Assembly (NCBI RefSeq): GCF_003675325.1
Contig: NZ_CP033073.1
Span: 4,526,001 to 4,590,000, forward strand
Length of the DNA stretch: 64,000 bases
DNA from: Streptomyces dangxiongensis
Lineage (GTDB): Bacteria > Actinomycetota > Actinomycetes > Streptomycetales > Streptomycetaceae
Direction: 5' to 3'
This document shows positions 7,172-14,975 of the stretch, piece by piece (the first letter of the stretch is position 1; every line of letters starts with the position of its first letter). The notes under the pieces were generated by a model, which was not told the origin of the DNA, did not search any database, and saw only the letters and a list, made by a program, of their open reading frames with translations. The position numbers were made by a program, and so were the translations under genes.

Positions 7172-7819
7172 ATGCGCGCCCACCTGGCCCGCGTCGACGC
7201 GGTGCTCGTCCAAGCGGTCATCGCCGCCGCGCTGTCCTTCGCCCACCTGCACGACGTCGCCTCGGCGGCCGGACAGGACGGGTGGAAGGCGTGGGCCTAT
7301 CCCGTCTCGGTCGACCTGCTGCTCGTCGCCGCTTGGCGCCGACTGCGGTCGGGTGAGGCAAAAGCGGCTGGGTGGTGCTGGTTCCTGATCGCACTCGCCG
7401 CGTCCCTGGGTGCGAACGTCGCCACCGCCGGGCTGCTCGACCTGGACCACGTGCCGGCCTGGCTTCGCATCCTCGTCGCGGGCTGGCCCGCGGTCGCCTT
7501 CCTCGGCGGAACCCTCCTCGCCCACTCGTCACCGACCACGCATGACGAGACCAGTGACGACGTGGGCCAGGAGAAGGTCGAGGACATCCAGGGCGAGGAG
7601 GACGCGCCCGGCCCCGCGCCGGAGCCCCCGGTGGCACCAGCACTCGAGCCACTACCGGCCCCGGTTCCCGTCGCTGTCCCGGCCGCTCTGGACGAACACG
7701 CCCGCAAGGTCGCCGCCGAGCACCACGCCCGTACCGGAACAGCCATCGACACCCCGACCCTGCGCGCCCGCCTCGGCGTCCCGCCGCCCATGGCCGACGC
7801 CATCGCCGCCCAGCTCTGA
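7172..7819 (+). CDS. DUF2637 membrane protein (spread-associated)
   Basis: This 215-aa protein has a hydrophobic N-terminal half with about four membrane helices (residues about 10-120), a Pro/Glu-rich linker, and a C-terminal helical segment resembling a small DNA-binding domain (residues about 170-215). This is the layout of DUF2637 proteins in Streptomyces elements and plasmids. I use ATG 7172, which follows GGAAGGAG, rather than 7097. It lies between the translocase and the small transfer protein, so a role in intramycelial spread is likely but not proven. Confidence 0.88.
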   Translation: MRAHLARVDAVLVQAVIAAALSFAHLHDVASAAGQDGWKAWAYPVSVDLLLVAAWRRLRSGEAKAAGWCWFLIALAASLGANVATAGLLDLDHVPAWLRILVAGWPAVAFLGGTLLAHSSPTTHDETSDDVGQEKVEDIQGEEDAPGPAPEPPVAPALEPLPAPVPVAVPAALDEHARKVAAEHHARTGTAIDTPTLRARLGVPPPMADAIAAQL

Positions 7820-7832
7820 AAGGACACCCCAC

Positions 7833-8024
7833 GTGAGCGCCAACCGCCGCTTCCGCTCCGTCACCCGCATCGGTCCCGTCCAGGTCGGCACGTCCTACGA
7901 CGGTCGCGGACGGGAGAAGCACACCGCCGCCTGCACGGCTCCGCGCTGCGGCTTCTCCGCCGACTACGACAGCCGCGCCGCCGCCGAGCTGGCCGCCCGC
8001 ACTCACCGCTGCCCCGTCCGCTGA
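7833..8024 (+). CDS. Small mobile element transfer protein
   Basis: This 63-aa protein belongs to the short 'mobile element transfer' family found after DUF2637 in Streptomyces AICEs. It begins at GTG 7833 behind AAAGGA. Two cysteines (CTAPRC) and a C-terminal HRC suggest a small metal-binding fold. It is basic and soluble. It sits in the spread cluster, 13 bases after DUF2637, so it is probably in the same transcript. Confidence 0.85.
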   Translation: MSANRRFRSVTRIGPVQVGTSYDGRGREKHTAACTAPRCGFSADYDSRAAAELAARTHRCPVR

Positions 8025-8039
8025 AAGGATCCGAAAACC

Positions 8040-8235
8040 GTGACCGTCAGCCTCCCGCTCGTCGCCGTCCTCGGCTTCTTCGCCTGGGGGAGCGGTCAAG
8101 TTCCTCGGCGTCCGCACGTGGATCGTCGTCCTGATCGCCCTTTTCGGGTTCTGGCTCTCGCACACGTTCATGGCCCCGGCCATCGAGTCCGGCACGCGCT
8201 CCGGCGTGGGCATCGTCAACGGCTCGCATGACTAG
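8040..8235 (+). pseudogene. Spread-type small membrane protein, frameshifted
   Basis: The frame opens at GTG 8040 (VTVSLPLVAVLGFFAWG) but the natural continuation, KFLGVRTWIVVLIALFGF followed by a short tail ending at TAG 8233-8235, lies one frame over. Removing one G from the five-G run at 8086-8090 joins them into a 64-aa protein with two membrane segments. Such small hydrophobic proteins accompany spd genes in AICEs. The change is either a real loss or a homopolymer sequencing error. A second one-base insertion in the next gene supports the error view. Confidence 0.65.
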
Positions 8236-8241
8236 ACGAGT
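8231..8241. promoter_or_regulatory. Operator-like site E before spdD
   Basis: ACTAGACGAGT repeats the right half of site D (CTAGACGAGTAG) and overlaps the end of the small membrane gene, just upstream of AAGGAGAG and the GTG 8261 start. Only a half-site is well conserved, so regulation here is tentative. Confidence 0.45.
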
Positions 8242-8260
8242 AGGCAAGGAGAGCTGCGCC

Positions 8261-8507
8261 GTGTTCCTGCCCAAGTACCCCGACAGCCCCGACACCGCCG
8301 CCCGCGTACCCCCACACCGTGGCCGACCCGGCACCCGCCCGGCGTCCCGTCCCTCAGATCTCCGTCAGCACCGGAGCGGTCGCGGCCGTCCTCGTCGGCG
8401 GTGTCGTGCTGACCGCGCTCCTGGCCGCCGTCGCCGTCACGGCCGCCTCCGTGGCCGTCGCCACCGTAGTCCTGCGCTCCCTGCTGCGAGACCAGCACCG
8501 CCGCTGA
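8261..8507 (+). pseudogene. SpdD-like spread protein, frameshifted
   Basis: GTG 8261 follows a strong ribosome site (AAGGAGAG) and opens MFLPKYPDSP, the usual N-terminus of SpdD-type proteins. The continuation (ISVSTGAVAAVLVGG, two Ala/Val membrane helices, end at TGA 8507) is in the +1 frame. One extra C, either in the CCC at 8301-8303 or in the C5 run at 8309-8313, explains it; the repaired protein is 81 aa. SpdD proteins help plasmid spread along the mycelium. An internal GTG at 8319 could give a 62-aa product without a ribosome site. Confidence 0.65.
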
Positions 8508-8516
8508 CGCACCGAA

Positions 8517-8562
8517 CCCCCGGGGCGGCCTCGATACCGCCAAGCATCCGCCGCCCCGGGGG
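8517..8562 (+). terminator. Strong hairpin between spdD and rep
   Basis: CCCCCGGGGCGG (8517-8528) and CCGCCCCGGGGG (8551-8562) form a perfect 12-bp GC stem with a 22-base loop. No T-run follows. It could terminate or attenuate transcription between the spread genes and rep, or stabilise the upstream RNA. Confidence 0.6.
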
Positions 8563-8596
8563 CTGTCTCCCTCCAGCCGAACCAGAAGGAGAAGCC

Positions 8597-9961
8597 ATCA
8601 TCACCCGCGCCACTCCGCCTCCTCTCCAACAACTCGGCGAACTGGCCGCCCTCGGCACCATGCCCGCCCTCCTGCGCCAGCTCGCCGGCCTCGGCGGCTG
8701 CACGCACCCGATCCGCCTCGACGGCCACCGCACCGAGTACGACGTGAACACCCGCACCGGCGAGATCGGCCACGTCCTCCACCACCTCGACTCCTCCAAC
8801 CTCCCGGCCGGTCACCTCCTGGTCCGCTGCAACAACCGCCGCACCACCCGGTGCGCGGCCTGCGCCGAGGTCTACCGCCGCGACACCTTCCACCTGATCA
8901 CCTCCGGCCTGCGCGGCGGCAAGGGCGTCCCCGAACGCGTCGCCGCACACCCCCGCGTCTTCGCCACCTTCACCGCGCCGAGCTTCGGCCCGGTCCACAA
9001 CCGGCCCACCGCCCCGGCCGGGTCGGTCCGCCGCTGCCGCTGCGGCGCCCTCCACGACCAGGACGACCCGGCCCTGGGCACTCCGCTCGACCTCGACCGC
9101 TACGACTACGAAGCGGCCGTGCTCTGGAACGCGCACGCCGGTCCACTGTGGCGGCGCTTCTCGACCTACCTGCGCCGAGAGGTCGCCAAGCGCGCCGGCC
9201 TCACGCAGCGGGCCTTCCGCGAGTACGCCCGGGTGTCCTTCGCCAAGGTGGCCGAGTACCAGAAGCGCGGAGCCGTCCACTTTCACGCCGTCGTCCGAAT
9301 CGACGGCCCCGGCGGCGGCGACACCCCGCCTCCCGCCTGGGCCACCGCCGAGCTGCTGACCGACGCCATCCGGGCCGCCGCCATCGCCACCCGCGTGGAC
9401 GGCCCGGTCATCGACGGCCGGGCGCACGCCTTCACCTTCGGCCGTCAGCTCGACGTGCGCACCATCCGCTCGGCCGACTTCGACGGCGGCCAGGAGCTGA
9501 CCGAGCGGGCCGTCGCCGCCTACATCGCCAAATACGCCACCAAGGGCGCCGAGACCGCCACGGGAGCTCTCGACCGGCCGCTGAAGTTCCTCGCCGAACT
9601 CGCCCAGCTCGACATCAGCGACCACGCCCGCCGGCTCGTCCGCACCGCCTGGACCCTCGGCGCCCGCAAGGACCTCGAACACCTCCGCCTACGGGCCTGG
9701 GCCCACATGCTCGGCTTCCGCGGCCACTTCTCCACCAAGTCCCGCCGCTACTCCACCACCCTCGGCGCCCTCCGCGACGCACGTGCCGAATGGCGCCGTG
9801 TCCAGGCTCAGACCGCTTTCGACGGCGAGGCCGAGCAGGACACGACCCTCGTCCTCGCGCACTGGGTCTACGCCGGAACCGGCCTCACCGACGCCGAAGC
9901 CTGGCTCGCCGAAACCCTCGAACCCGCCCCCGGAACGGAAGGAGAACCCACCCATGGCTGA
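8597..9961 (+). CDS. RepSA-like rolling-circle replication initiator
   Basis: This protein of about 454 aa carries the Streptomyces RepSA layout: a Cys cluster (RCNNRRTTRCAACAEVYRRD), motif FATFTAPSFGPVH, the HUH metal motif AVHFHAVVR and a tyrosine motif AAYIAKYATK for nicking the double-strand origin. The start is unusual: the ribosome site AAGGAG (8587-8592) is followed by two in-frame ATC codons (8597, 8600) with no ATG or GTG, and the first ATG is 8660 without a ribosome site. Homologues retain the N-terminal part, so ATC initiation or a base error is likely. It overlaps xis by 8 bases. Confidence 0.88.
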   Translation: MITRATPPPLQQLGELAALGTMPALLRQLAGLGGCTHPIRLDGHRTEYDVNTRTGEIGHVLHHLDSSNLPAGHLLVRCNNRRTTRCAACAEVYRRDTFHLITSGLRGGKGVPERVAAHPRVFATFTAPSFGPVHNRPTAPAGSVRRCRCGALHDQDDPALGTPLDLDRYDYEAAVLWNAHAGPLWRRFSTYLRREVAKRAGLTQRAFREYARVSFAKVAEYQKRGAVHFHAVVRIDGPGGGDTPPPAWATAELLTDAIRAAAIATRVDGPVIDGRAHAFTFGRQLDVRTIRSADFDGGQELTERAVAAYIAKYATKGAETATGALDRPLKFLAELAQLDISDHARRLVRTAWTLGARKDLEHLRLRAWAHMLGFRGHFSTKSRRYSTTLGALRDARAEWRRVQAQTAFDGEAEQDTTLVLAHWVYAGTGLTDAEAWLAETLEPAPGTEGEPTHG

Positions 9962-10166
9962 CCGCTACCTGACCGTGGCGCAGGTGGCCGAACTCCTCAG
10001 CACCACGGAACGCTTCCCGCGCCGCCTGATCGCCGAGCGACGCATCGTATTCGTCAAGGTCGGTCGGCACATTCGTATCCCGGAGAGCGCACTGAACGCC
10101 TTCATCGACGCCAACACGGTGCAGCCGATCGGCCACCGGCGCAGCACCCTGCGGAGGGCTGCCTGA
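9954..10166 (+). CDS. xis: Excisionase (HTH_17 type)
   Basis: This 70-aa protein has a MerR-like winged helix (LTVAQVAELLSTTERFPRRLI, here in parts LTVAQVAELL and RRLIAERRI), the excisionase fold of AICEs. It starts at ATG 9954 after GGAAGGAG, overlaps the end of rep by 8 bases and the start of int by one base (TGATG). It would bend DNA at the att site so the integrase excises the element. rep, xis and int form one coupled unit, as in pSAM2. Confidence 0.9.
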   Translation: MADRYLTVAQVAELLSTTERFPRRLIAERRIVFVKVGRHIRIPESALNAFIDANTVQPIGHRRSTLRRAA

Positions 10167-11323
10167 TGGCCAACAAGAAGGGGAAGCGTCGGGAGTTCGG
10201 TTCGGTCCGACAGCTTCCGTCCGGCCGCTGGCAGGTCCGCTACCGGGACCCGGAGACGGGCCAGCTCCGTCCAGCGGAGAAGACGTACACGACCAAGACC
10301 GATGCCCAAGTAGCCCTCACACACATCGAGTCGGACGTCGCGCGTGGGCAGTGGTCGGACCCGGACGCCGGGGCGGTGAACTTCGCCGAGTACGCCACCG
10401 CATGGCTGCGAGACCGGAAGTTCGCCGACCGCACCCGTGAGCGGAACGAGTCGGTGATGCGGCTGCACATCCTGCCCACCCTCGGGGCCGGGACGGTGGC
10501 GGACGTGACGACTGCCCGTGTGCGGAGCTGGCGGGGCAAGCTCCTGGCGGCCGGCGTCGGCGAGCCGTCGGTCGTCAAGGCGTACCAGTTGCTGCGTGCC
10601 CTGATGAACACTGCCGTGGACGACGAGCTGATCCGGCGCAACCCGTGCCGTATCAAGGGCGCGGACCGTTATGACGTGCCCGAGCGACCGGTCCTCACCG
10701 TCGCGGAGGTCTTCGCCGTCGCCGACTCCATCGCTCCGCGTTACCGGCTGCTCGTGCTCCTGGCGGCCTTCACCACCCTGCGGTTCGGGGAGCTGGCGGC
10801 CCTGCGGCGCCGGGACATCGACCTGGAAGAGCTGACCGTTACCGTGCGCCGCGCTCAGGCCGAGTTGCAGGACGGCCGGCTCTTCGACAAGGCGCCGAAG
10901 TCCGCGGCCGGGGTGCGCTCCGTTTCTTTCCCGGCCGAGCTGCTGGACGCGGTCACGCACCACCTGGAGCACTTCGCCGCTCCCGGCCGCGAGGGGCACG
11001 TCTTCATCGGGCCGCAGGGTGGGCAACTGCGGCGGAGCAACTTCCGGGACGACTGGGTCAAGGCTCGGAAGGCTGCGGGCGTCACGGCCGGTCTGCACTT
11101 CCACGATCTGCGGCACACGGGCAACACGCTCGCCTCCACAGCTGGGGCCAGCACCCGTGAGCTGATGACCCGCATGGGCCACAGCAGCTCGCGCGCCGCG
11201 CTGATCTATCAGCACATGACCAGCGACCGCGACCGGGCCATCGCTGACCGGCTCGGCGCCATGATCCGAGGCGACGGGAGAGCATCCTCGGATCTGTCGA
11301 GCGAGATCCCCGGGCGGCGGTAG
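10166..11323 (+). CDS. int: Tyrosine site-specific integrase
   Basis: This 385-aa tyrosine recombinase catalyses integration at the tRNA-Arg gene and, with Xis, excision. An arm/core-binding region covers about residues 1-165 and the catalytic domain about 175-365. The catalytic set is visible: Arg206 (TTLRFGE), His313 and Arg316 (HDLRHT), His339 (MGHS) and Tyr348 (ALIYQH). It is full length, with coupled translation from xis. Its gene lies next to attR, the usual position in AICEs. The recombination core should lie within the 45-bp repeat. Confidence 0.96.
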   Translation: MANKKGKRREFGSVRQLPSGRWQVRYRDPETGQLRPAEKTYTTKTDAQVALTHIESDVARGQWSDPDAGAVNFAEYATAWLRDRKFADRTRERNESVMRLHILPTLGAGTVADVTTARVRSWRGKLLAAGVGEPSVVKAYQLLRALMNTAVDDELIRRNPCRIKGADRYDVPERPVLTVAEVFAVADSIAPRYRLLVLLAAFTTLRFGELAALRRRDIDLEELTVTVRRAQAELQDGRLFDKAPKSAAGVRSVSFPAELLDAVTHHLEHFAAPGREGHVFIGPQGGQLRRSNFRDDWVKARKAAGVTAGLHFHDLRHTGNTLASTAGASTRELMTRMGHSSSRAALIYQHMTSDRDRAIADRLGAMIRGDGRASSDLSSEIPGRR

Positions 11324-11508
11324 CTACCTACATAGCCACAACGGGGGGGTGTGAGGCCAGCCCGTGAGAGCTCCTCTTTCGGTCTGGCTCATCTACCTGC
11401 GCCATCTTGATTCGTTCGTCTTTTTCTCCTCATTCTCCTTTTACGCGACCTGCGTCCTTGATCTGTGTTACGCTCTGCTCGTCGAAACCGGCTGACAAGG
11501 GGGAGGGC

Positions 11509-11922
11509 ATGAGCCCAACTATTGAGGTTGATGCGCAGACTTATCGCTACATCGAGTTCGCCGCGCGCATGGGGAACACAACTGCAGGTGAGGTCGTCGC
11601 TCGGCTTGTGAGGACCGCAAGTGTGCCGTCCTCGGCGCCAGCCGCCGCCAACGGGCAGGATGCGAAGGCGGAGCGCAAGGTCGACGTCTATGCCGACTAC
11701 GAAGGTCATCGGACCCGTGGCAGCTATGACCGGGACACGAAGAGGATCGACATCACGTCGGGACCGCTTGCGGGGCAAAGCTTCAAGACGCCTACCGGAG
11801 CGGCTCGGGCTGTGGTGACGCACTACAAGCCCGACGTCAACCCAAACCGCAACGGCTGGTCGTTCTGGTTGCTCGATGACGGATCCGGCGAGTTCGTGCA
11901 GTCTATCCGGCACGCTTCATGA
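11509..11922 (+). CDS. RAMA-like small protein, right-end cargo
   Basis: This 137-aa protein starts at ATG 11509 behind GGGGGAGG. Residues about 1-40 look like a short helical DNA-binding-like part (TYRYIEFAARMGNTTAGEVV). Residues about 60-135 resemble the RAMA domain seen beside DNA modification enzymes: a strand-rich module with FKTPTGAARAVV and NGWSFWLLDD, the PxxAAxxV plus GWxFW pattern. RAMA is thought to read modified DNA. It sits between int and attR, a common cargo slot. The domain call is from pattern memory; the function could be restriction-linked or different. Confidence 0.72.
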   Translation: MSPTIEVDAQTYRYIEFAARMGNTTAGEVVARLVRTASVPSSAPAAANGQDAKAERKVDVYADYEGHRTRGSYDRDTKRIDITSGPLAGQSFKTPTGAARAVVTHYKPDVNPNRNGWSFWLLDDGSGEFVQSIRHAS

Positions 11923-12075
11923 GCGCGTTGGGGCGATTCGCCGCGTGGTCTCTCGTTCGTAGGTAGCGAACCGCCCGAGGCGAAAGTGCGGGTGTAGTGG
12001 CACGCCTGTGGCACGACCCTTGGAACGCCGAAGGGCCAGCCCGGGAGGAAACCCCTCCTGAGCTGGCCCTTCTCT

Positions 12076-12120
12076 CTGTGCCCCCGGCAGGATTCGAACC
12101 TGCGACACCCGCTTTAGGAG
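12076..12120 (-). repeat. attR: 45-bp direct repeat within tRNA-Arg
   Basis: This copy is identical over 45 bp to 30-74. It forms the 3' part of the intact tRNA-Arg, so integration restored a working tRNA while leaving the displaced end at the left. Matching sequence continues into the true tRNA 5' half (agcggtgctc) only on this side. Confidence 0.93.
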
Positions 12121-12151
12121 AGCGGTGCTCTATCCCCTGAGCTACGAAGGC
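12079..12151 (-). tRNA. tRNA-Arg (anticodon CCT)
   Basis: The minus strand reads a complete 73-nt cloverleaf: acceptor GCCTTCG/CGGGGGC (two G-U pairs), anticodon stem CCGCT/AGCGG around loop CTCCTAA, T arm GCAGG TTCGAAT CCTGC, discriminator A. Anticodon CCT reads the rare Arg codon AGG. CCA is not encoded. The 3' part comes from the element (attR). Confidence 0.96.
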
Positions 12152-12638
12152 GTGGGTGGGCGTCCTGGTGGGCGCTCGGTCCACAGGGTACCGGATCGGG
12201 CGGGACGGGGTGGGGGTGGTTGATCAGGAGGGTGGGACGTGGGTGAAGCGGGACGCGCTGTGAAGGTCTGCCTGGATGCGGTCGGCTGTTGAGCGCAGGG
12301 CCGGGAAGGGAGGTCCTGGACGCCGTCGTCGACGGTGCGGCGGGTCGGCTGGGTGGTCAGGTCCGGCGGGTCGGCTGGGTGGTCAGGTCCGGCGTGGCTA
12401 CGCCGCCGCCCCACCCTGCCGGTGGGCCCGACCGTCTGCGCAGGTGCCGCGTCCGACCCTCGCCGCCCACCCCGTCGAGGGGTCCAACTGCCTCCGCAGG
12501 TGCGCGTCCGACTCCTCCGCCCCGGTGGCGGGGCCGGTGGTCCGGCGGTTTCTCGTGGGCCTCGGCTCTCCGGTACCGGGGTTGCGGTGAGCCGCCGGTT
12601 CGGCCGGCCGGTGTTCCTGTCCCGCCCCCCGGCCCTTC
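12152..12638. other. Intergenic region after tRNA-Arg
   Basis: I see no gene in these 487 bases between the tRNA and the convergent-facing end of the M6 protease gene. The sequence is low-complexity GC with many ggtcc/ggtcg blocks and includes the 26-bp tandem duplication at 12341-12392. Confidence 0.6.
12341..12392. repeat. 26-bp perfect tandem duplication
   Basis: The unit beginning cgggtcggctgggtggtc occurs at 12341-12366 and again directly at 12367-12392. The sequence is noncoding; degenerate relatives of the same block follow to about 12560. Its origin is probably replication slippage. Confidence 0.8.
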
Positions 12639-13919
12639 TCACGCCCGCGTTATCCGTATCCGGTAGTTCCCGTCCTCGTCCTTGCTCATCACCTGCACCG
12701 TTATCCCGTGGCGCGGGTCCTTGAAGCTTTCGCCGGGGGTGAAGGGGGCGTCGGAGAGTTCCGTGTGGACGTTGGGGCTGCGGGTGCAGCCGCCGCTGGA
12801 GCGGTGGCTGTCGTAGACGGTGACCGGGCCCCGGCCGGTGTCGACCGTGGCGTCGATCTTGTAGATCAGCAGGCCCGGCCGGCACACCATCTCGTCGTTG
12901 CCGCCCTGTGCGCGTATCTCCAGCGCGTAGGTGCTGCGGGCGGTGACCGGCACCAGGATCAGCTTGCCGCCGTCCACCTTGTACAGCGGTGACAGCGTGT
13001 ACTCGAGACTGCCCCGTGCCGCCGCGCAGCCGACCTGGTTGTCGTCCAGCCAGCCCAGTTTCCACTTGTGCCAGCCGAGCAGGTCGTTGTCGGCGCCCCA
13101 GTCCTCGCTCATGATGTCCCAGTGCCCGACCGCGCCCCCGCCCTCCTGGGTGTACAGGTCGGGCAGGCCGAAGGTGTGGCCGTTCTCGTGCGGCAGCACC
13201 CGGAAGCCGGCGTGGGCGTAGGAGCCGGAGCCGTCGTCCTGGCGCGGGAGTAGACGAAGGACGCGTTGGCGACGCGGACGCCGTCGGCGACCGGGGCGTC
13301 GGTGTTCCCGGCGAAGGTCACGGACAGCACGGTGTCCAGGGCGGAGGGGCCGGCGTTCGGGGTGACGAGCACGTTCAGCAGGTCGTAGTCGCGGAAGTCG
13401 ACCGTGGGATCGGCGGCGGCCACGATGTCCTGCACCAGACGCCGGTAGCCGGGGTCGAAGGGGGGCGCCGCGCTCTATGCCGTACGCGCGGAAGTTCTTC
13501 GGCATCCGCAGCCAGTCGGTGACGGGGGTCTCGGGGCGGTAGTCGAGACGGCCGTACGACGCGGTGCGGAACCATTCCTGGGTCTGCGGGAAGAACTCGT
13601 GGAAGCGGTCCATGGCGCCGCCCTGGCCGGGTGCGTCGGGGAAGTCGACCATCAGGGTCAGGGCGTGGACGGTGCCGGTGGAGCGGGAGTAGCCCGGCGG
13701 GGTGGGCAGGCCCTCGGTCATCTGCACCTCCGGGCCGCCGTGGACCATGCACGGTACGAGCGCGGAGGAGCGGGCCAGGCCGGCCGGCCCGGCGGCGGTG
13801 GGCGCCGTCAGATGCCCGGTCCCCGCCGAGGTGCTGACCGCGAAGGTCAGCACGGTCACCACGGTGAGGGCGGTCACACGGCGCGGGCGTATGCGGCGGC
13901 GGGGCGGCTGCGGCTGCAT
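12639..13919 (-). pseudogene. Secreted M6-family metalloprotease, frame disrupted
   Basis: The repaired protein is about 426 aa: a basic N-terminus and signal peptide (RVTALTVVTVLTFAVSTSAG), a pro-region, and a zinc metalloprotease domain with HENGH (HExxH) and GLPDLY, typical of M6/immune-inhibitor-A-like proteases. It is probably secreted to degrade extracellular protein. ATG 13919 follows AAAGG. The frame breaks twice: one extra base in the six-G run at 13460-13465 (plus strand), and one missing base near 13241-13246. Between them the true frame reads DIVAAADPTVDFRDYDLLNV. The two shifts compensate, which favours sequencing error over a dead gene. Confidence 0.75.
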
Positions 13920-14330
13920 ACATGGACCTTTCGCTCCACGGCAGCCGCCGGTCTCCGGCTGCACCCTTGCGATCACCCTGGGGCGGTGGCAGGCGGGGCG
14001 CGCGCTGGAGGAGCCGATCGTGGGAATGCCGGTCCGCAGAGGGGTGAAACCCGGGGGGAGGGTGAGTGTGGCCCAGGTCACAGGAATTTCGGGGAAGGTG
14101 GGAAATAACCGGGGAGGCTCTCCCCGTTTAGCCAGGTGTCCGGATGAAACGGGGACCGGCTCCCCGGATCGACCACCTCGCCCCGGCGCGCCACGACCGG
14201 CGGCGCGACGAACGGCGCCACAGCGACACAGAACAGCGCCACAGCGACACAAGGGCGGCGCCGCGACACGAGAGCGGCGACGCAGCCATCAACTCAGGCC
14301 CCGCGCCTCAGAGACCCCAAGGAGTACACC
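13920..14330. other. Divergent intergenic region, protease/TetR
   Basis: These 411 bases hold no supported gene; they carry promoters for the divergent protease and TetR genes. A 16-bp direct repeat gcgccacagcgacaca occurs at 14215-14230 and 14236-14251 (21-bp period), possibly a regulator site or simple duplication. Confidence 0.5.
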
Positions 14331-14975
14331 GTGACGGCCACGACCGCCTCCGTGCGCAAGGTGCCCCGGCCCCGCGCCGACGCCCTGCGCAACCGGGAGC
14401 GGATCGTCACCGCGGCCCAGGAGATGTTCGTCGAGCACGGGCCGGATGTGCCGCTCGACGAGATCGCCCGCCGGGCCGGTGTCGGCAACGCCACGGTGTA
14501 CCGGAACTTCCCCGACCGTGACGCCCTCGTCCGCGAGGTCGTCTGCACCGTGATGGACCGTACGGCCGAGGCGGCCGAGCAGGCCCTCGCGGAGACGGGG
14601 GACGCCTTCGCCGCCCTGGAGCACTTCGTGCACACCGCCGCTGACGAGCGGATCAGTGCCCTGTGCCCCATGGTGTCGAGCACCTTCGACCAGCACCATC
14701 CCGACCTGGAGGCTTCCCGCAGGCGCATCGAGCAGCTCGTCGAGGAGGTCATGGGCCGGGCGGCGGCGGCCGGACAGCTCCGGCCCGATGTGGGGGTCGG
14801 TGATCTGCTGATCGTCGTGGCCCAGTTGAGCCGGCCCCCGGCCGGCACGGACTGCGTCCGCGGCGACCGCTTCGTCCACCGTCACCTGCAACTGTTCCTG
14901 GACGGCCTGCGGGCCCCCGCCCACTCCACCCTGCCGGGCCCGGCCGTGAGCATCGCGGAGCTGCGCGACTGCTGA
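14331..14975 (+). CDS. TetR-family regulator of adjacent MFS pump
   Basis: This 214-aa protein has an N-terminal TetR HTH (about residues 20-65: ERIVTAAQEMFVEHG, IARRAGVGNATVYRNF) and a helical ligand-binding region. GTG 14331 follows AAGGAG. It lies 244 bp upstream of an EmrB/QacA-type pump on the same strand and most likely represses it, releasing on binding of a pump substrate. The intervening sequence (14976-15219) carries overlapping ccggtcag/ggccgatc inverted motifs that are operator candidates. Confidence 0.9.
   Translation: MTATTASVRKVPRPRADALRNRERIVTAAQEMFVEHGPDVPLDEIARRAGVGNATVYRNFPDRDALVREVVCTVMDRTAEAAEQALAETGDAFAALEHFVHTAADERISALCPMVSSTFDQHHPDLEASRRRIEQLVEEVMGRAAAAGQLRPDVGVGDLLIVVAQLSRPPAGTDCVRGDRFVHRHLQLFLDGLRAPAHSTLPGPAVSIAELRDC

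Larger units (their letters stand above)
30..12120. mobile_element. Integrated AICE (pSAM2-type) in tRNA-Arg(CCT)
   Basis: A unit of about 12.1 kb lies between two identical 45-bp repeats that match the 3' portion of tRNA-Arg(CCT). It contains a tyrosine integrase beside the right repeat, an excisionase, a RepSA-like HUH replication initiator, an FtsK-like DNA translocase, Spd-type spread proteins, a GntR repressor and a Pif-like Nudix gene. This is the standard toolkit of actinomycete integrative and conjugative elements, which excise, replicate by rolling circle and transfer double-stranded DNA through one Tra protein. Cargo sits at both ends (320-3847 and 11509-11922). The left cargo is visibly poorer in GC than the backbone. 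Two spread genes show frameshifts, so present transfer ability is uncertain. Confidence 0.93.

Noticed and set aside
5818..7221. Long antisense frame opposite the FtsK gene
   Set aside because: It has low-complexity Gly/His/Asp composition and no motif; it is a mirror of high-GC coding. The plus-strand frame has Walker motifs.
8086..8090. Programmed ribosomal frameshift in the small membrane gene
   Set aside because: GGGGG without a slippery heptamer or downstream pseudoknot; a plain one-base indel is simpler, and neighbours show the same kind of change.
12276..12724. Plus-strand ORFs of 104-129 aa downstream of tRNA-Arg
   Set aside because: Three overlapping frames created by the tandem repeat; no motif or ribosome site.
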